64,000 nt of DNA, from assembly GCA_964020975.1 (NCBI GenBank), contig OZ026627.1:36574533-36638532 (forward strand), given 5' to 3'. The notes under the pieces are model-generated. The model was not told where the DNA came from. It ran no database searches and saw only the letters and a list, made by a program, of their open reading frames with translations. Both the position numbers and the translations under genes were made by a program. This stretch comes from Hermodice carunculata. Taxonomy: Eukaryota; Annelida; Polychaeta; Eunicida; Amphinomidae. Positions 47,424-57,841 of this stretch are shown here, one piece after another (the stretch's first letter is position 1; each line of letters opens with the position of its first letter).

Positions 47424-47629
47424 TAATACATTTATTTTCAAGGATATTTATTTTCACAGCTTTTGCATTTTGGACCCATCACTGAGACTTTAAATTTACT
47501 AGTTTAGTTTTACTTCCGATCAATGCCATGTTAAAAATTTTGTTCACTGTGTTTTTAATTTCACGGTTTTGAAGCATTAGCGAAATAAACGAAAATAAGA
47601 ACACAGCAAAATTAAATGAAGTCACGGTA
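47424..47629. mobile_element. Family F MITE, diverged (reverse orientation)
   Basis: TTTTCACAGCTTTTGCATTT, TTTCACGGTTTTGAAGCATT and GCGAAATAAACGAAAATAAG match the 43306 copy block by block; ends are TAATACATT and CACGGTA. Confidence 0.6.
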
Positions 47630-48022
47630 TGTTATCGGGAAACTGTGGACTGACCAGTGTATATATAATGAATTAATCATGTTGAGGGCAGCACAAATTG
47701 AGTGACATGTGATGTAGATTGACTGGATGCGTATGTGGTTTCCTGCAGATGTACAAGTGATCCGTGGCCAGGGGTATGGACATACACAGTGGCGGTTAAG
47801 TTAGTTTGACAGACACTGGCATGTGGGACAAATATTGAACATTAACTCTTTAGGTTACCAAATATAGCTTTCTAAATTATTTGACGCAGCCGTGGGTTTG
47901 CAGTAGGTGTCGTTTGGGTGGAATATGGGTTTTATTCCTTTGAAAGTTGTTTCCTAACTGCTCAGCATTCCCCCACTTTTTTGTGCCTGGAATGTTCTAT
48001 TCCAGTTGGAAACAGTGTTTTC

Positions 48023-48058
<36 letters not shown>

Positions 48059-48839
48059 GTATACAAAAATAGCACACAACTTTGTAACTTACATCAACTT
48101 GCATTTTAACTGTTTGAACTAATGAACAGCTGCCCTTTTTTTTTCATCCTTGAACATCATAAACTGCCAGGAAAGACTTCAAAACTGAAAGGGTGCCTTT
48201 CGAGCACTGTGAATAGATGACTGAAATTCCTTCTTTGTGTATTTCTTGACATAAAAAAAAGGCAAAACTCTCACAAGTCCACAGGCAGGAACACAGGCAG
48301 GGCTGATCATTGTGTTCAAGTGAGCAATTTCTTGGGGAGCAGTTTGACATGCTACTTGACCTCATGGATTGAATTTCATTTTGGCGTGCCCAGTGGCGTG
48401 GGTGACTTGTTTCGAGGGGACATAATATATTACATACAGTTCCATGTGGCAGACAGGTTGCTCCGTAAACTCACTCCCTCATTGACCTTCCCACATGAAT
48501 ATTCATTAGCATTAGGAGTAATGCTTATCTGCTGGTCTGAGACAAATGAATTTACTTGTGGAGAAAAGTTATTTTGATTCTAGACTGGTCTTAATTTATA
48601 ATGTTGGTCAGTGACAGTAACCCAGCACATTATATTTTTGCTGCCTTTCTGACAAGTGGATCTTTTTGTCTTGTTTTTAACACTGTTCAAAAGTGCAAAT
48701 TTAAAAATCGCAGGCAAACTGTATTTATGCAGGCATGTGGCAGACTCATCAAACCAGGGCCCAAGTCAGTAACTGACATCACCTCTTTGGGTAATCTTAG
48801 CCCAAACCAGACAAAGGAAAATTGTTTAACTCCTCTTTT
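47630..48839. other. No gene established; short TA microsatellite
   Basis: TA tract with TGTATA at 48023-48060. The 85-codon frame 48320-48577 (WIEFHFGVPSGVGDLFRG) follows GGGGAGCAG and would fit the phase after the exon at 38660. Splice signals are weak, so I do not call it. Confidence 0.3.
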
Positions 48840-50161
48840 AGCTCTGCTGACCACAGGCTACTCAGATTATAGGACTACTCGTGTCTGTTTGTCTGTCACT
48901 CCGTCAGTGCATTTGTCCATCCGTCCATCTGTCCGTAAGCTTTTGCTTGTGAGCACGATACAGTCAACAATTTTCATGTTAGCCCCGAATAACATTCAGG
49001 ACTTTTTAAATGTATGAGAATCCAGGTCAAGTTTAATATTGGTGGTACTACCTAGAGTATTATGTAATATCAGGCCAAAATGGGAAGCATTTGAGAATGC
49101 TGTTTTTTTCCTCCGCTGACTAGTCAGTCAGCTGAGGTTATTGGATAGTCCTCCATCCCTCATGGTCTATCGTCCATTCATCATCAACAGTTTACATTTT
49201 CAACTTTGTCTCTAAAATCATCGGCTAGATCCATGTCATACTTGGCGGGGATGTGCCTTGGGTGGGTTTGTACCAAGTTTGTTCAAATGGTCATGCTCCA
49301 GTGATTTTTTGCATTTTTTTATGCACTTTTTTGTTCTTTTTTGGGGGCAAATCTTCTCCAAAACCATGCAATCTCTTTGATATCACACAGGTATACTCAT
49401 AGGGACTCCCAGTTCTTAATTTCACTAGGTGGTGCTGCAATTTTTTTTCTATTTTTTGTGTGCTTTTCCGTATTTTCTAATTCTTCTCCAGATTAAGCTG
49501 AGTTTTGGTGGATATGTTCCCTGTAAAAGGGTCAAAAAATGTTGTTCACTATGTGACACTGCTGTGGCTTCCTGATTTTAAACCTTTTTTTCAATTTGGG
49601 TGCTAAACAGTAAATGCACCTTTCCTATTGATTACTGTGTAAGTCAATGGGCATTCTAATGCTAATTCACATTTTTTATTTCTTCTCTGAAACTTTCATC
49701 CAGATTCACTTCAAACTTGGTGGCAATGGACCTGGGGTGGGTCTCTACTAAGTTTGTTCAAATGGTCACACTCCAGTGAGTTTTTTTTTTCACTTTTGGG
49801 GGCAAATCTTCCCTGAAACCGCTCACCCAATTGCTTCAATATCATACAAGAACACTCCTTGCAACTCAGAGTTCTTAATTTGTTCACCAGGTTGTGCTGC
49901 AAGCTCAGCTGACTTGTCAGTAGCTGAACTTATCTTATGGTCCTTTGTCCGTCGTCTGTCATCCGGCGTAAGTAGTCCAGCGTCAACAATTCACGTTTTC
50001 GACTTCTTTTCCAAAACCGAAACTTGGTGGAAGTGTACCTTGGGTGGGTCTCTACCATGCAATGGAAATTCACAGTTTTTACATCTCTTTCGACAGACCA
50101 TGACGGATCATGTGTTGTATTGGTCAGTTGAAGGAAGCTTTTGATCCGTTGTCATTGACAT
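48840..50161. repeat. Interspersed repeat family J, about three tandem partial units
   Basis: Blocks recur in order. CAAACTTGGTGG... ACCTTGGGTGGGTCTCTACC-like blocks occur at about 49241, 49710 and 50020. AGTTTGTTCAAATGGTCA occurs at 49279 and 49751, and GTCCGTCCATC/TCGTCTGTCATCC-like text at 48915, 49150 and 49948. GTCAACAATTYWCRTTTTC occurs at 48963 and 49984. A related copy lies at 63395-63860. No conserved frame; function unknown. Confidence 0.65.
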
Positions 50162-50662
50162 TAACCCTTTCACTGCCGGAAACGACTATAGTTAAACTGT
50201 GGCGTTCCAGAAGTGACTGTATTAGTAGTCAAATTTACGTTGTTGATGTCTAATACGACCAGCCACAGGCTGTCAAAGCTATTATTGCATATTAGCTGAA
50301 CTGCCAGTGTGTTAAAGCTGTTTACATCAGTCTGTGGCGTGTATGTAGCATAAAAGGTATCACATGACAAGTCACATGACAGCCTTCCAACATCCTGATA
50401 ACCGTTGACTGATACAAGATGGTGAGCCACACAAGCTGGGGGAGCAGGCCGTCTGGTCTGAATGTACACCAATGGAAGATGCATACCGTTCGAACGGGTA
50501 ACATTATGCATATTGACCCCCAGAATTATCATGTCTCCTTGTGCAGCGGGGGACGGGTACATACTGTTTTTGCGTCTGTTTTTTCCACTTGTTCTTGTTT
50601 TCGTCTTCTTCTTCTTCAACTTCAACTCATTAAGAACGCAATAACTCATTAAGATTTCACTT

Positions 50663-50838
50663 GGGAAAGTGATTTTTTATGTATATGTTCCAACATAAGA
50701 CCTTGCTTGGGATAGCAATTGGTGATTTTGAACTATTTTTCAGGGTCATGGGAAAGTGATTTTTTATGTATATGTTCCAACATAAGACCTTGCTTGGGAT
50801 AGCAATTGGTGATTTTGAACTATTTTTCAGGGTCATGT
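50663..50838. repeat. Exact 87-bp tandem duplication
   Basis: GGGAAAGTGATTTTTTATGT begins at 50663 and again at 50750, and the two 87-bp units look identical, so the duplication is very recent. It is the start of the longer diverged repeat array. Confidence 0.95.
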
Positions 50839-51725
50839 GGGCATTTCATCTAAAATTGACATGAACGCCATAACTCTGCAAGGATTTTGACTTAGGAGGT
50901 TGATATTCTGCATGATTATGTACCATACTACATACTAGTTTAGGATTGTAGATGGGTGACCTTGACATATTTTCAAGGTCACATGACTGCTTTTCAAAAA
51001 TCATTGCAGATGCACTTGAGAAAGATTTGACTTAGGAGGTTTAAATTTTGTGTGATTATGTTTCTGTATGTAATACTTTTATAAGACCTTGCTTGTGATT
51101 GCAGATGTTTGAACAAGACCTATTTTTCAAGGTCAGAAGCACTTCCCTGAAGTTGCGGAAGCAATAAGGCAGAAAGAGTTAAGATAGCAGCTGCAAATTG
51201 TGTGATTATATATCTGTATAAGAGCTAGGTTGAGATTGGAGATGGGATGACCTTGACCTATTTTTGAAGGTCGGGTATTTCTTTGAAGATAATTGCAGAT
51301 GCGATAATTCCAGAAGAATTTGACTTATAAGAGGTTGAAATTTTGTATGATCATGTACAAGTATAAGAATTGGGTCAAGATTGTAGACGAGTGACCTTGA
51401 TGTATTTGTCAAGGTCACACTAGCATTTCCAAAATCATTACAGATGTGATAAGTCCAGAAGGATTTGACTTTGGAGGTTGAAATTTTGTGTGATCATGTA
51501 CCAATATAAAAGCGAGGTTAGGTTGCAGGTGGGTGACATTTGAGCTGCTTTTCAAGGTCACTTGGACATTTCCTTGAAAATTATTGCGTATGTAATAACT
51601 CCAGAAGGATTTGTCTGAGGAGGTTGAATTGTGATGTGATTATCTACCAATATAAGACCTAATTTAAGATTATGGATGGATGACCTTGATCTGTTTTTCA
51701 AGGTCACATGGGCATTTGCAACACA
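50839..51725. repeat. Degenerate tandem array, unit roughly 120-150 bp, with TCAAGGTCA inverted pairs
   Basis: Each unit has AGAAGGATTTGACTTAGGAG, GTTGAAATTTTGTGTGATYA, ATAAGACC..GATTGTAGATGG and then GTGACCTTGA facing TCAAGGTCAC. TGACCTTGA lies at 50957, 51248, 51392 and 51681; TCAAGGTCA at 50973, 51127, 51409, 51552 and 51698. TCAAGGTCA is the extended half-site bound by ERR and NR5A/FTZ-F1 nuclear receptors. Whether any is used cannot be told from sequence. Confidence 0.85.
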
Positions 51726-51934
51726 AGGATGACAACTGATGAGTGCGCACAGGGAGACATTAGATTTTCTGTTGGAAAATCAGCCTGTTTTAGTTAATTA
51801 TGGGGCTAAAATCAAATAAAATTTGGTGTCTTTGCTACTTTCTTTGGTATTATAAATGGGTTTTTCAGTGATTAAAGATGTTCGACCTGTAGCCAAGTAA
51901 TGCTTAAATTTTAGGAAAAAAATGTTACCTGCAG

Positions 51935-51994
51935 TGCTGTCAGCCTTATTTTGGGAGACCAACAAACTACAGGCAAGTTTCCGTGGGCCCAAAG
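51935..51994 (+). CDS. Candidate coding exon of an unrecognised host gene
   Basis: Preceded by TGTTACCTGCAG and followed by a strong donor, CCAAAG|GTATGTTG. All three frames are open over 60 nt. The one that fits the next candidate exon (58987) enters with two bases, reads LSALFWETNKLQASF then RGPK, and leaves one base. Length is a multiple of three, so the phase is kept. The upstream pyrimidine tract is weak. Not in a repeat family. Product unknown. Confidence 0.38.
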
Positions 51995-52724
51995 GTATGT
52001 TGAGGAGGCAAGTCAGAGATTTGCTGGCAGGCAATGCTTTGAAAAATGAGTAACGTCATTGCGTGAATGCTTCCGTCATACAGTTTTCCAGTGAACTTTT
52101 TATGAAGTGAAATTTCAATGTATAACAAGTAAGTTACAAACGTTTGTACATGTACAATTTTCAAAAGCCCAATGGTTGCAGGCCACATATTTGTACCGTT
52201 CACCTCCCGTTTGTCGTGAATTACATCGAAGTGGTATGACTCAGCCCAAGGCTTATTTGATAAACTGTGTAAAGACTTAATTTTAGGTCCAGTTCCTAGT
52301 TTCAACATTTGCCCAAAAGCATAGTGTTAAAAAATTTTGTTTTTCACTCATGAAATATGTTATATGTACATGAGACTTTGGCTTCAGTTACTATGAATGT
52401 GACAATATACTCCTACTACTCAGCCAGAGGAAAGTCAGAATGTCGTGAGCACAATCTTGAGACAAAATGATTTTTAAAATGTTAGTTGTTTAATTTATCA
52501 GGCGAATCATAAATCATAAAAAAAAAATAACTATAAAATTAAAATGAGCGATAAAACATTAAAGCACTGTCTGTTTCTTCCGGGTACTCTAACATGCAAG
52601 TAGTTTCAAGGATGGTGGTCAAACTTATCTCTCCGGAGGCTATTTCAAACAACGTCAATAAACCACCCAGCTGGACATATAAAAAACAGGTACGTCTGGA
52701 TGTTCATTGATGTAAAGTCTTTGG
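51995..52724. other. Intron-like; no gene recognised
   Basis: Unique AT-rich sequence; the minus-strand frames here have no support. Confidence 0.35.
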
Positions 52725-52966
52725 TTAACCCTCTCAGTGCCAAGTTTTGATTGTATCAACAGGTTTCCTCAGCACGTTTTAGGAGCCATATACCCAAAGG
52801 GTGTGGAGGGAAGTTGTTGACCTCGACCGTCCTTATGGTCTCTGCGAAATGAAAGCTTGCTGGTACTTGAGTAAAGGGTCAGTTTACAAAGAATATATGA
52901 ATCAGTATCGCTGTACCAATTCAGAGCACATCAACTTCTTTCGAAAATTTACAATGAACGAGTTAA
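52725..52966. mobile_element. TTAA hairpin MITE, subfamily II, diverged
   Basis: TTAA at 52725 and 52963. Left end TTAACCCTCTCAGTGCCAAG, an eroded hairpin (ATCAACAGGTTTCCTCAGCA against GAGGGAAGTTGTTGACC) and GCTGGTACTTGAGTAAAGG. Confidence 0.65.
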
Positions 52967-52984
52967 AAGACATTGCTACATAAG

Positions 52985-53037
52985 ATAGACCTACATCGTG
53001 ACTCACTTGAAGAGCAAGCAGTGGGACAAAGACGGAG
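52985..53037 (+). other. Doubtful exon-like stretch
   Basis: A strong donor, GACGGAG|GTAAGCAG, follows an open frame reading IDLHRDSLEEQAVGQRR. The acceptor (CTACATAAG) is weak and the phase does not fit between the exons at 51935 and 58987. Recorded only because the donor is good. Confidence 0.15.
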
Positions 53038-54014
53038 GTAAGCAGGGCTGGGAGGTGGTAGACTTGTGATCTAGCCTGTGTAACACACCTTCTGGAACTC
53101 TTTAGTGTGGAACCATGGGTGTTTTCTTATGGTAACCCTCATCATTTTTCCGTTTGCACAAGCTGGCGTACTTTTTAAAATAAATGAAACAGAATAATGG
53201 TACTGTCCCTGTTCTTAGGTTGTTTTTTTTTTTTTTTTGGCATATCAATGGTTGCGGTTGTTTAAGCACTTGGATATTTTTTGGCTTTAAGTTGTATAAA
53301 CGAATGATAACATCTCCATTCCACATGTATCTGATCAGAGTGAACTGTAGTTTGCTTGCTGCTAAGGTTATGGAAGGCATGCTGAGAACCAAAGTACAGC
53401 GGGTTTGGTTTCCAGTGTCTGATACACCTAATGTGTGTGTATGGTAGTGATTTGGACTGGTTTAGATTGAAAACGGAGAAAACAAGTCAAATGCTTGTCA
53501 GTTCTCTGAAATGCTAATGCACTAGAATAATCTCCACATCTGACCAGTTTCAGCGTTTGCTTGCCAGTCTCTTCAGGGAATTGATCCCAAGAGCCAATCT
53601 ACCTTTATTACATGTATATAGTGTAAGGGAACACTTGAAGTTGTTATGTAAATTAGACCATATGTCTCATGTGCAGGCTTGTGGGTCCAAATTCAAAGTG
53701 GTAGGCCCAAATTAAAGTCGATGTCCATCAGTCTGTGATGGCATGCACATGAGGACCACGTGTTCCTCACACTCTGCAAACACGTTTCCCCAGAGCTGGG
53801 AGAATGAGCTCATTGGGATCTGTGCATGATATTACCCAAATACTGGTGTAGCCTGTCTGTACCGAAATACTCTTGGCGTAGTGGAGGGAGATAGATGAAA
53901 AATGATTAAAATTTCCTCGGTTGGAAAGCCTGTGTATGAAAACAACATTTATAATCATGATCATGACTTTTATGATTTCATCAAAATAGCCTGTCTAGCC
54001 ACATGTACGGTAGC
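53038..54014. other. No gene recognised
   Basis: Unique sequence with a poly-T run near 53221. The 87-codon frame 53184-53447 lacks support. Confidence 0.35.
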
Positions 54015-54159
54015 GTTCATTCAGATACCAGCAAGCCTAGTCTAAAGCAGAAAGTAGTCTTAGTCAACAGCTTTCCTTGGGACACTTTGTGCCCATTGCA
54101 TGTAAAGTGTCCCGAGGAAAGCTGTTGACTCAATCTTAAATCAGCGCTTCAAGGGTTAA
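54015..54159. mobile_element. TTAA hairpin MITE, subfamily III, truncated (reverse orientation)
   Basis: The end GCGCTTCAAGGGTTAA (TTAA at 54156-54159) and the hairpin GTCAACAGCTTTCCTTGGGA with core CACTTTGTGCCC match the 41199 copy in reverse. It is cut off at CATTCAGATACCAGCAAGCC. Confidence 0.75.
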
Positions 54160-54297
54160 CTATACATATCAGTATGAAAAGGTCCAGTGTCACCAGGAAG
54201 TAGAATTGTGTGATTTGTTCAGATGAAATTTAAAAATACAGTCAACGTTGTTTTATCCGTATACAGTTTTCTGTTTAATTGCTGTACATCAAACCCA

Positions 54298-54479
54298 TTA
54301 ACTCTTTCAATGCCAGTCAGGTCTCAAGTCGATCTACGAAAGTAAAACAAGTCTCAATTATCATTAGGATCTCAGATTTGTATTCTTCTTAAAAAGACCT
54401 TTCATTCAAGTACCAGCGTGCTTCTAGTTCCAGAGAAAAGCTGTTGACTCAGTTCAAAATTTGGCACTAAAAGAGTTAA
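54298..54479. mobile_element. TTAA MITE subfamily II with deleted hairpin arm (reverse orientation)
   Basis: TIRs TTAACTCTTTCAATGCCAGT and GGCACTAAAAGAGTTAA; TTAA at 54298 and 54476. Only one arm (AGAAAAGCTGTTGACTCAG) remains; the other and the core are missing. The final TTAA is shared with the next element. Confidence 0.75.
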
Positions 54480-54726
54480 CTCATTCCATACTATGTTGAC
54501 AGGCATTGGTCAGTAGTTCTGACACTGCCTGGCAAGTCATGCTGGAGCTGCCCTTGTGGCAGCTGCAACATGACTTGCCAGGCAGTGTCAGAACCACTGA
54601 CTTAAGACCATAGGTATTTTGGTACTTGAATGAAAGCTCTTTTCATGAAGAATTTAAATATGCAATTGTCATCTTAAATCTAGGTAAATGTACAGAAAAA
54701 TCAGGGACTGGTATGGAATGAGTTAA
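54476..54726. mobile_element. TTAA hairpin MITE, subfamily IV, a different palindrome
   Basis: TIRs TTAACTCATTCCATACTA and TGGTATGGAATGAGTTAA. The hairpin is GACACTGCCTGGCAAGTCAT facing ATGACTTGCCAGGCAGTGTC, unrelated to the CAACAGCTTTCC hairpin. The subterminal block TTGGTACTTGAATGAAAGCT is shared with subfamilies II and III. It uses the same TTAA (54476-54479) as its neighbour. Confidence 0.85.
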
Positions 54727-55266
54727 TTGATAAGAACAGGTTCAGCAACACTCTCTGTCTGTCATAATAGGGAATTGACATTCAGGATCCTTGACAGATG
54801 CATGGAGTCCACACAAAGTCCTGGTGGTACACTTGAAAAATTATTACAGTGGGTCTCATGCCCCTGAGGAAGGCTACCAAGCTGAAACTAGTCTGGGAAA
54901 AGGGGCTCATTGAACTCTGGGTGTACTTTCTTTGAGTCTGGATGGTGATTAGTCAGGTTTATAATATTTTAATGTACAGCAGACCCATTGTAAACTCGTC
55001 AGACAATATGGCCACATGTGGAAAGAAAAATGGCCCCTTTTGAAGGGTAAATGTAATGAAAATGTTTCTTTAGCTGCATGGAGAAGTGATCTTTCTATAG
55101 GGGTGTCTGTCTGGCCACTGGAATTGAACCCAAACAAGACTGCAACATGGATTTATAACTGTGCCTCTGGCGAAAATACTTTTTGTATCTTTTGATTAAC
55201 TCCACCCCCCCCCCCCTTCCAATATGGAATGTTCATATCAGCTGCAGAGCTGCTCTGGCCTGATTA
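54727..55266. other. No gene; possible eroded family E remnants and a C run
   Basis: AATGGCCCCTTTTGAAGGG near 55030 and GTCTGGCCACTGG near 55115 resemble family E. A C run lies at 55205-55216. Confidence 0.3.
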
Positions 55267-55506
55267 TTAACTCTTACAGAGCCAATTTAGAGACTGAGTC
55301 AACAGCTTTCCTTGGGGCACTTTCCGCGCGTTGCGCGGAAAGTGCCCCAAGGAAAGCTGTTGACCTGGACCAAATTTTTCACTGGGAACATAGGCATGCT
55401 GGTACCTGAATGAAAGGTCTTTTATGAGGAATATGAATCTGGAATCATTACAGCAATGCAGCTTCATCAGCACAGCTTAAGCCGTGACTGGCACTCAAAG
55501 GGTTAA
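55267..55506. mobile_element. TTAA hairpin MITE, subfamily II, perfect 67-bp hairpin
   Basis: TTAA at 55267 and 55503; TIRs TTAACTCTTACAGAGCCAA and TGGCACTCAAAGGGTTAA. The palindrome at 55298-55364 has 32-bp perfect arms (GTCAACAGCTTTCCTTGGGG then CACTTTCCGCGC) and a 3-bp loop. The core differs from all other copies on both arms at once. Confidence 0.9.
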
Positions 55507-55798
55507 GCTAGGAAGCACCTGAAAATTTGGGCAGATCCCATTACCAACCAGGGCAAAATATGTATTGCTGTTGTCAAATTGGCAATTTGGATTTTAAAAA
55601 ATAAAATAAATCCTATTGTTTTCCTCAACTTACTCTGAGCTAAGAAGGAGTAATTGTATGTTTGGAATAAGTTTTCTTAACTCACACAAATTTATGGTGG
55701 TGGCACCCATATTTTTTTGCCAGTATGGTGGCTGATTGTCACTGTTTCTCAGCAAGAGGGTTAGCGATTTGGATGGCAAATTAATGTACTAATCCTGT

Positions 55799-56034
55799 TT
55801 AACCCTTTCTCCCTCAAACTGACCAAAACCGGCTGTTGGTCAAATGTCGTCTGCTTCAGTGTTTTCAACTAATTTCAACAGTTATGAAAATTTGACTGAG
55901 AAATGTACATGAGACTTATCAAGATCACATGCCCCAGGTCAACAGCTTTCCTTGGCATGGGTTGGGCACTTAGTGCCCAACCCATGCCAAGGAAAGCTGT
56001 TGACTCAGTCTTAATTCAAGGGGGAAAGGGATAA
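55799..56034. mobile_element. TTAA hairpin MITE, subfamily I, perfect 67-bp hairpin
   Basis: TTAA at 55799-55802; the right end is GGGGGAAAGGGATAA, with one change. The hairpin has 33-bp perfect arms ending GGGTTGGGCACT around a single central base. The left part has AAAACCGGCTGTTGGTCAAA and TGTCGTCTGCTTCAG. Confidence 0.88.
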
Positions 56035-56197
56035 AGACAGAGATTCAGGTACAGCCGACAGCTTGGCATGGGCCATGTTATCTGGACAATTCTTACTCAG
56101 TATTTTTTCATTACTCATGCAATCAGTTGAAAACATTGAAGTAGACGACGATTGATCACTAACTGGCCTTGGTCAGTTTAAGGGGAAAAGGTTGAAA
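56035..56197. mobile_element. TTAA MITE subfamily I fragment, inverted
   Basis: CAGCTTGGCATGGGCCATGT, TGAAAACATTGAAGTAGACG and CAGTTTAAGGGGAAAAGGTT match subfamily I in reverse. It abuts the preceding copy tail to tail. Confidence 0.6.
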
Positions 56198-56394
56198 CAG
56201 TAGGGTAGCTAGAAACAAAACCTGGAAGTTACCCTGCAGCTCATTTAAATACCTATGAATCTGCACCTTCTAAAAGCATGGGCAGTGTTACTGTAAGCAT
56301 TAAAACGTCTCAGAATTATAATAAGAGTGCTAGATTCATGTTCCTTGTGAAAAGACCTTTCATTCAAGTGCCAGCCTGTCTTTGATTAAACCAT

Positions 56395-57172
56395 TAATTT
56401 ACAAGAGTTAACCAACATGTTGAACTGTAAAATTACTAGAATTATCCGTCATATAACTTTTTTAATCCATAAAATAACTAGGGTAACGAGCATATTAAAC
56501 CGTAAAATGATAGAGTTAACCAGGATTTTAAACCATAAAATAAGTAACGTTAACCAATATATTTAAAATCATAAAATAACTAGGGTTAACCATCACATAT
56601 TAAACCGTAAAATTGATAGAGTTAACCAGGATTTTAAACCATAAAATAAGTAACGTTAACCAATATATTTAAAATCATAAAATAACTAGGGTTAACCATC
56701 ACATAAAACCATAAAATAGCTGGGGCTAACCAGCATGTTATACCATAAAATTTCCAGGGTTAAGCAGCATATTAAACCTAAAGTAACTAAGCTAAGCCAC
56801 CGTATTTGTAACCATAAAATAACTAGGGTTAACCATCATGCTGGACCATAAAATAACTAGGGTTAACCATCATGCTGGACCATGAAATAACTAGGGTTAA
56901 CCATCATGCTGGACCATGAAATAACTAGGGTTAACCATCAGGCTGGACCATAAAATAACTAGGGTTAACCATCATACTAAACCATAAAATAACTAGGGTT
57001 AACCGTCATACTAAACCATAAAATACTAGGGTTAACTCATACTAAACCATAAAATAACCACAGTTAATTGTCATTCTGTACCATAACATAATGGGTTAAC
57101 CATCATACAAAACCATAAAATGACAAGGGTTAACTGTCATACTATAAACCATAAAATAACTAGGGTTAACTG
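56395..57172. repeat. Minisatellite, unit 33-35 bp, about 22 copies
   Basis: Consensus ACCATAAAATAACTAGGGTT then AACCATCATGCTGG. Units between about 56820 and 56960 are nearly identical; flanking ones are diverged, as expected of an array homogenised in the middle. Each unit includes TAGGGTTAAC. Confidence 0.95.
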
Positions 57173-57636
57173 GCCTGTTCTATCCCATTGTGTCAGTCTG
57201 ACAGAGACATGATATATACATAAAGTCACTTTGCCTGCCTGGTGCCCTGCCAAACTTGGTGCGTTAAACAGGATGTTTTTTCTTGTACATACAGTGGTGG
57301 TACACGCTATAGGCAGCCACTGCTGGGGGAGGCCATCTGTATTATGAACATAATTTTACTGGACATAGAAATTTGTGAGACTCCTCTGTCAGGCTGGGTG
57401 AGGAAACTTACTCAATGCCTTCATGTCCAAGGACAAGTGCTCCTATTTTTAACATGTAGATTTGCTTCAAATGTGCTTGCCCTGCGTCATTCCCACTTGT
57501 CCTGGATAATAGGGAATACAACCTCTCTCACTATGTTGGCTTATCTGTGATGAAAGAACTTCTCCTGTGCAGCCACTTTTTGTGGCTGCAGGGAGGCCAG
57601 GTGCAAGAGGTCTGCTTTCTTGTCTCACTGTTACTG
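57173..57636. other. No gene recognised
   Basis: The 102-codon frame 57242-57550 has no supported start, and its first part (ACAGTGGTGGTACACGCTAT) looks like an eroded family E end. Confidence 0.35.
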
Positions 57637-57820
57637 TACAGTAAAACCTCCCTATACCGAACACCCTTGGCACCAGAAAAAAGTGTTCAGTATAGTGAGG
57701 TGTTTGGTATAGGCAGGCTTGCTTACATTGGAAATATATATTTGGGACCAAGAAATGGTGTTCAGTATAGAGAGGTGTTTGGCATATGGAGGTGTTCGGT
57801 TAGAGAGGTTTTGCTGTGTA
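57637..57820. mobile_element. Family G MITE, copy 2 (inverted relative to copy 1)
   Basis: TIRs TACAGTAAAACCTCCCTATA and, reversed, TACACAGCAAAACCTCTCTA. Interior motifs GTGTTCAGTATAG..GAGGTGTTTGG match copy 1 at 32462-32647 in reverse. Confidence 0.8.
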
Positions 57821-57841
57821 TTCACTTAATTTGGCTGTATT

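Noticed and set aside
50162-51181. A 1-kb TTAA element (TTAACCCTTTCACTGCC ... GGCAGAAAGAGTTAA)
   Set aside because: The ends look like TTAA TIRs, but the half-site array continues unbroken across the supposed right end, so the match may be coincidental.
56395-57172. Interstitial telomeric repeat or CRISPR-like array
   Set aside because: TAGGGTTA occurs once per 34-bp unit, not as TTAGGG runs; there are no unique spacers of constant length between constant repeats.
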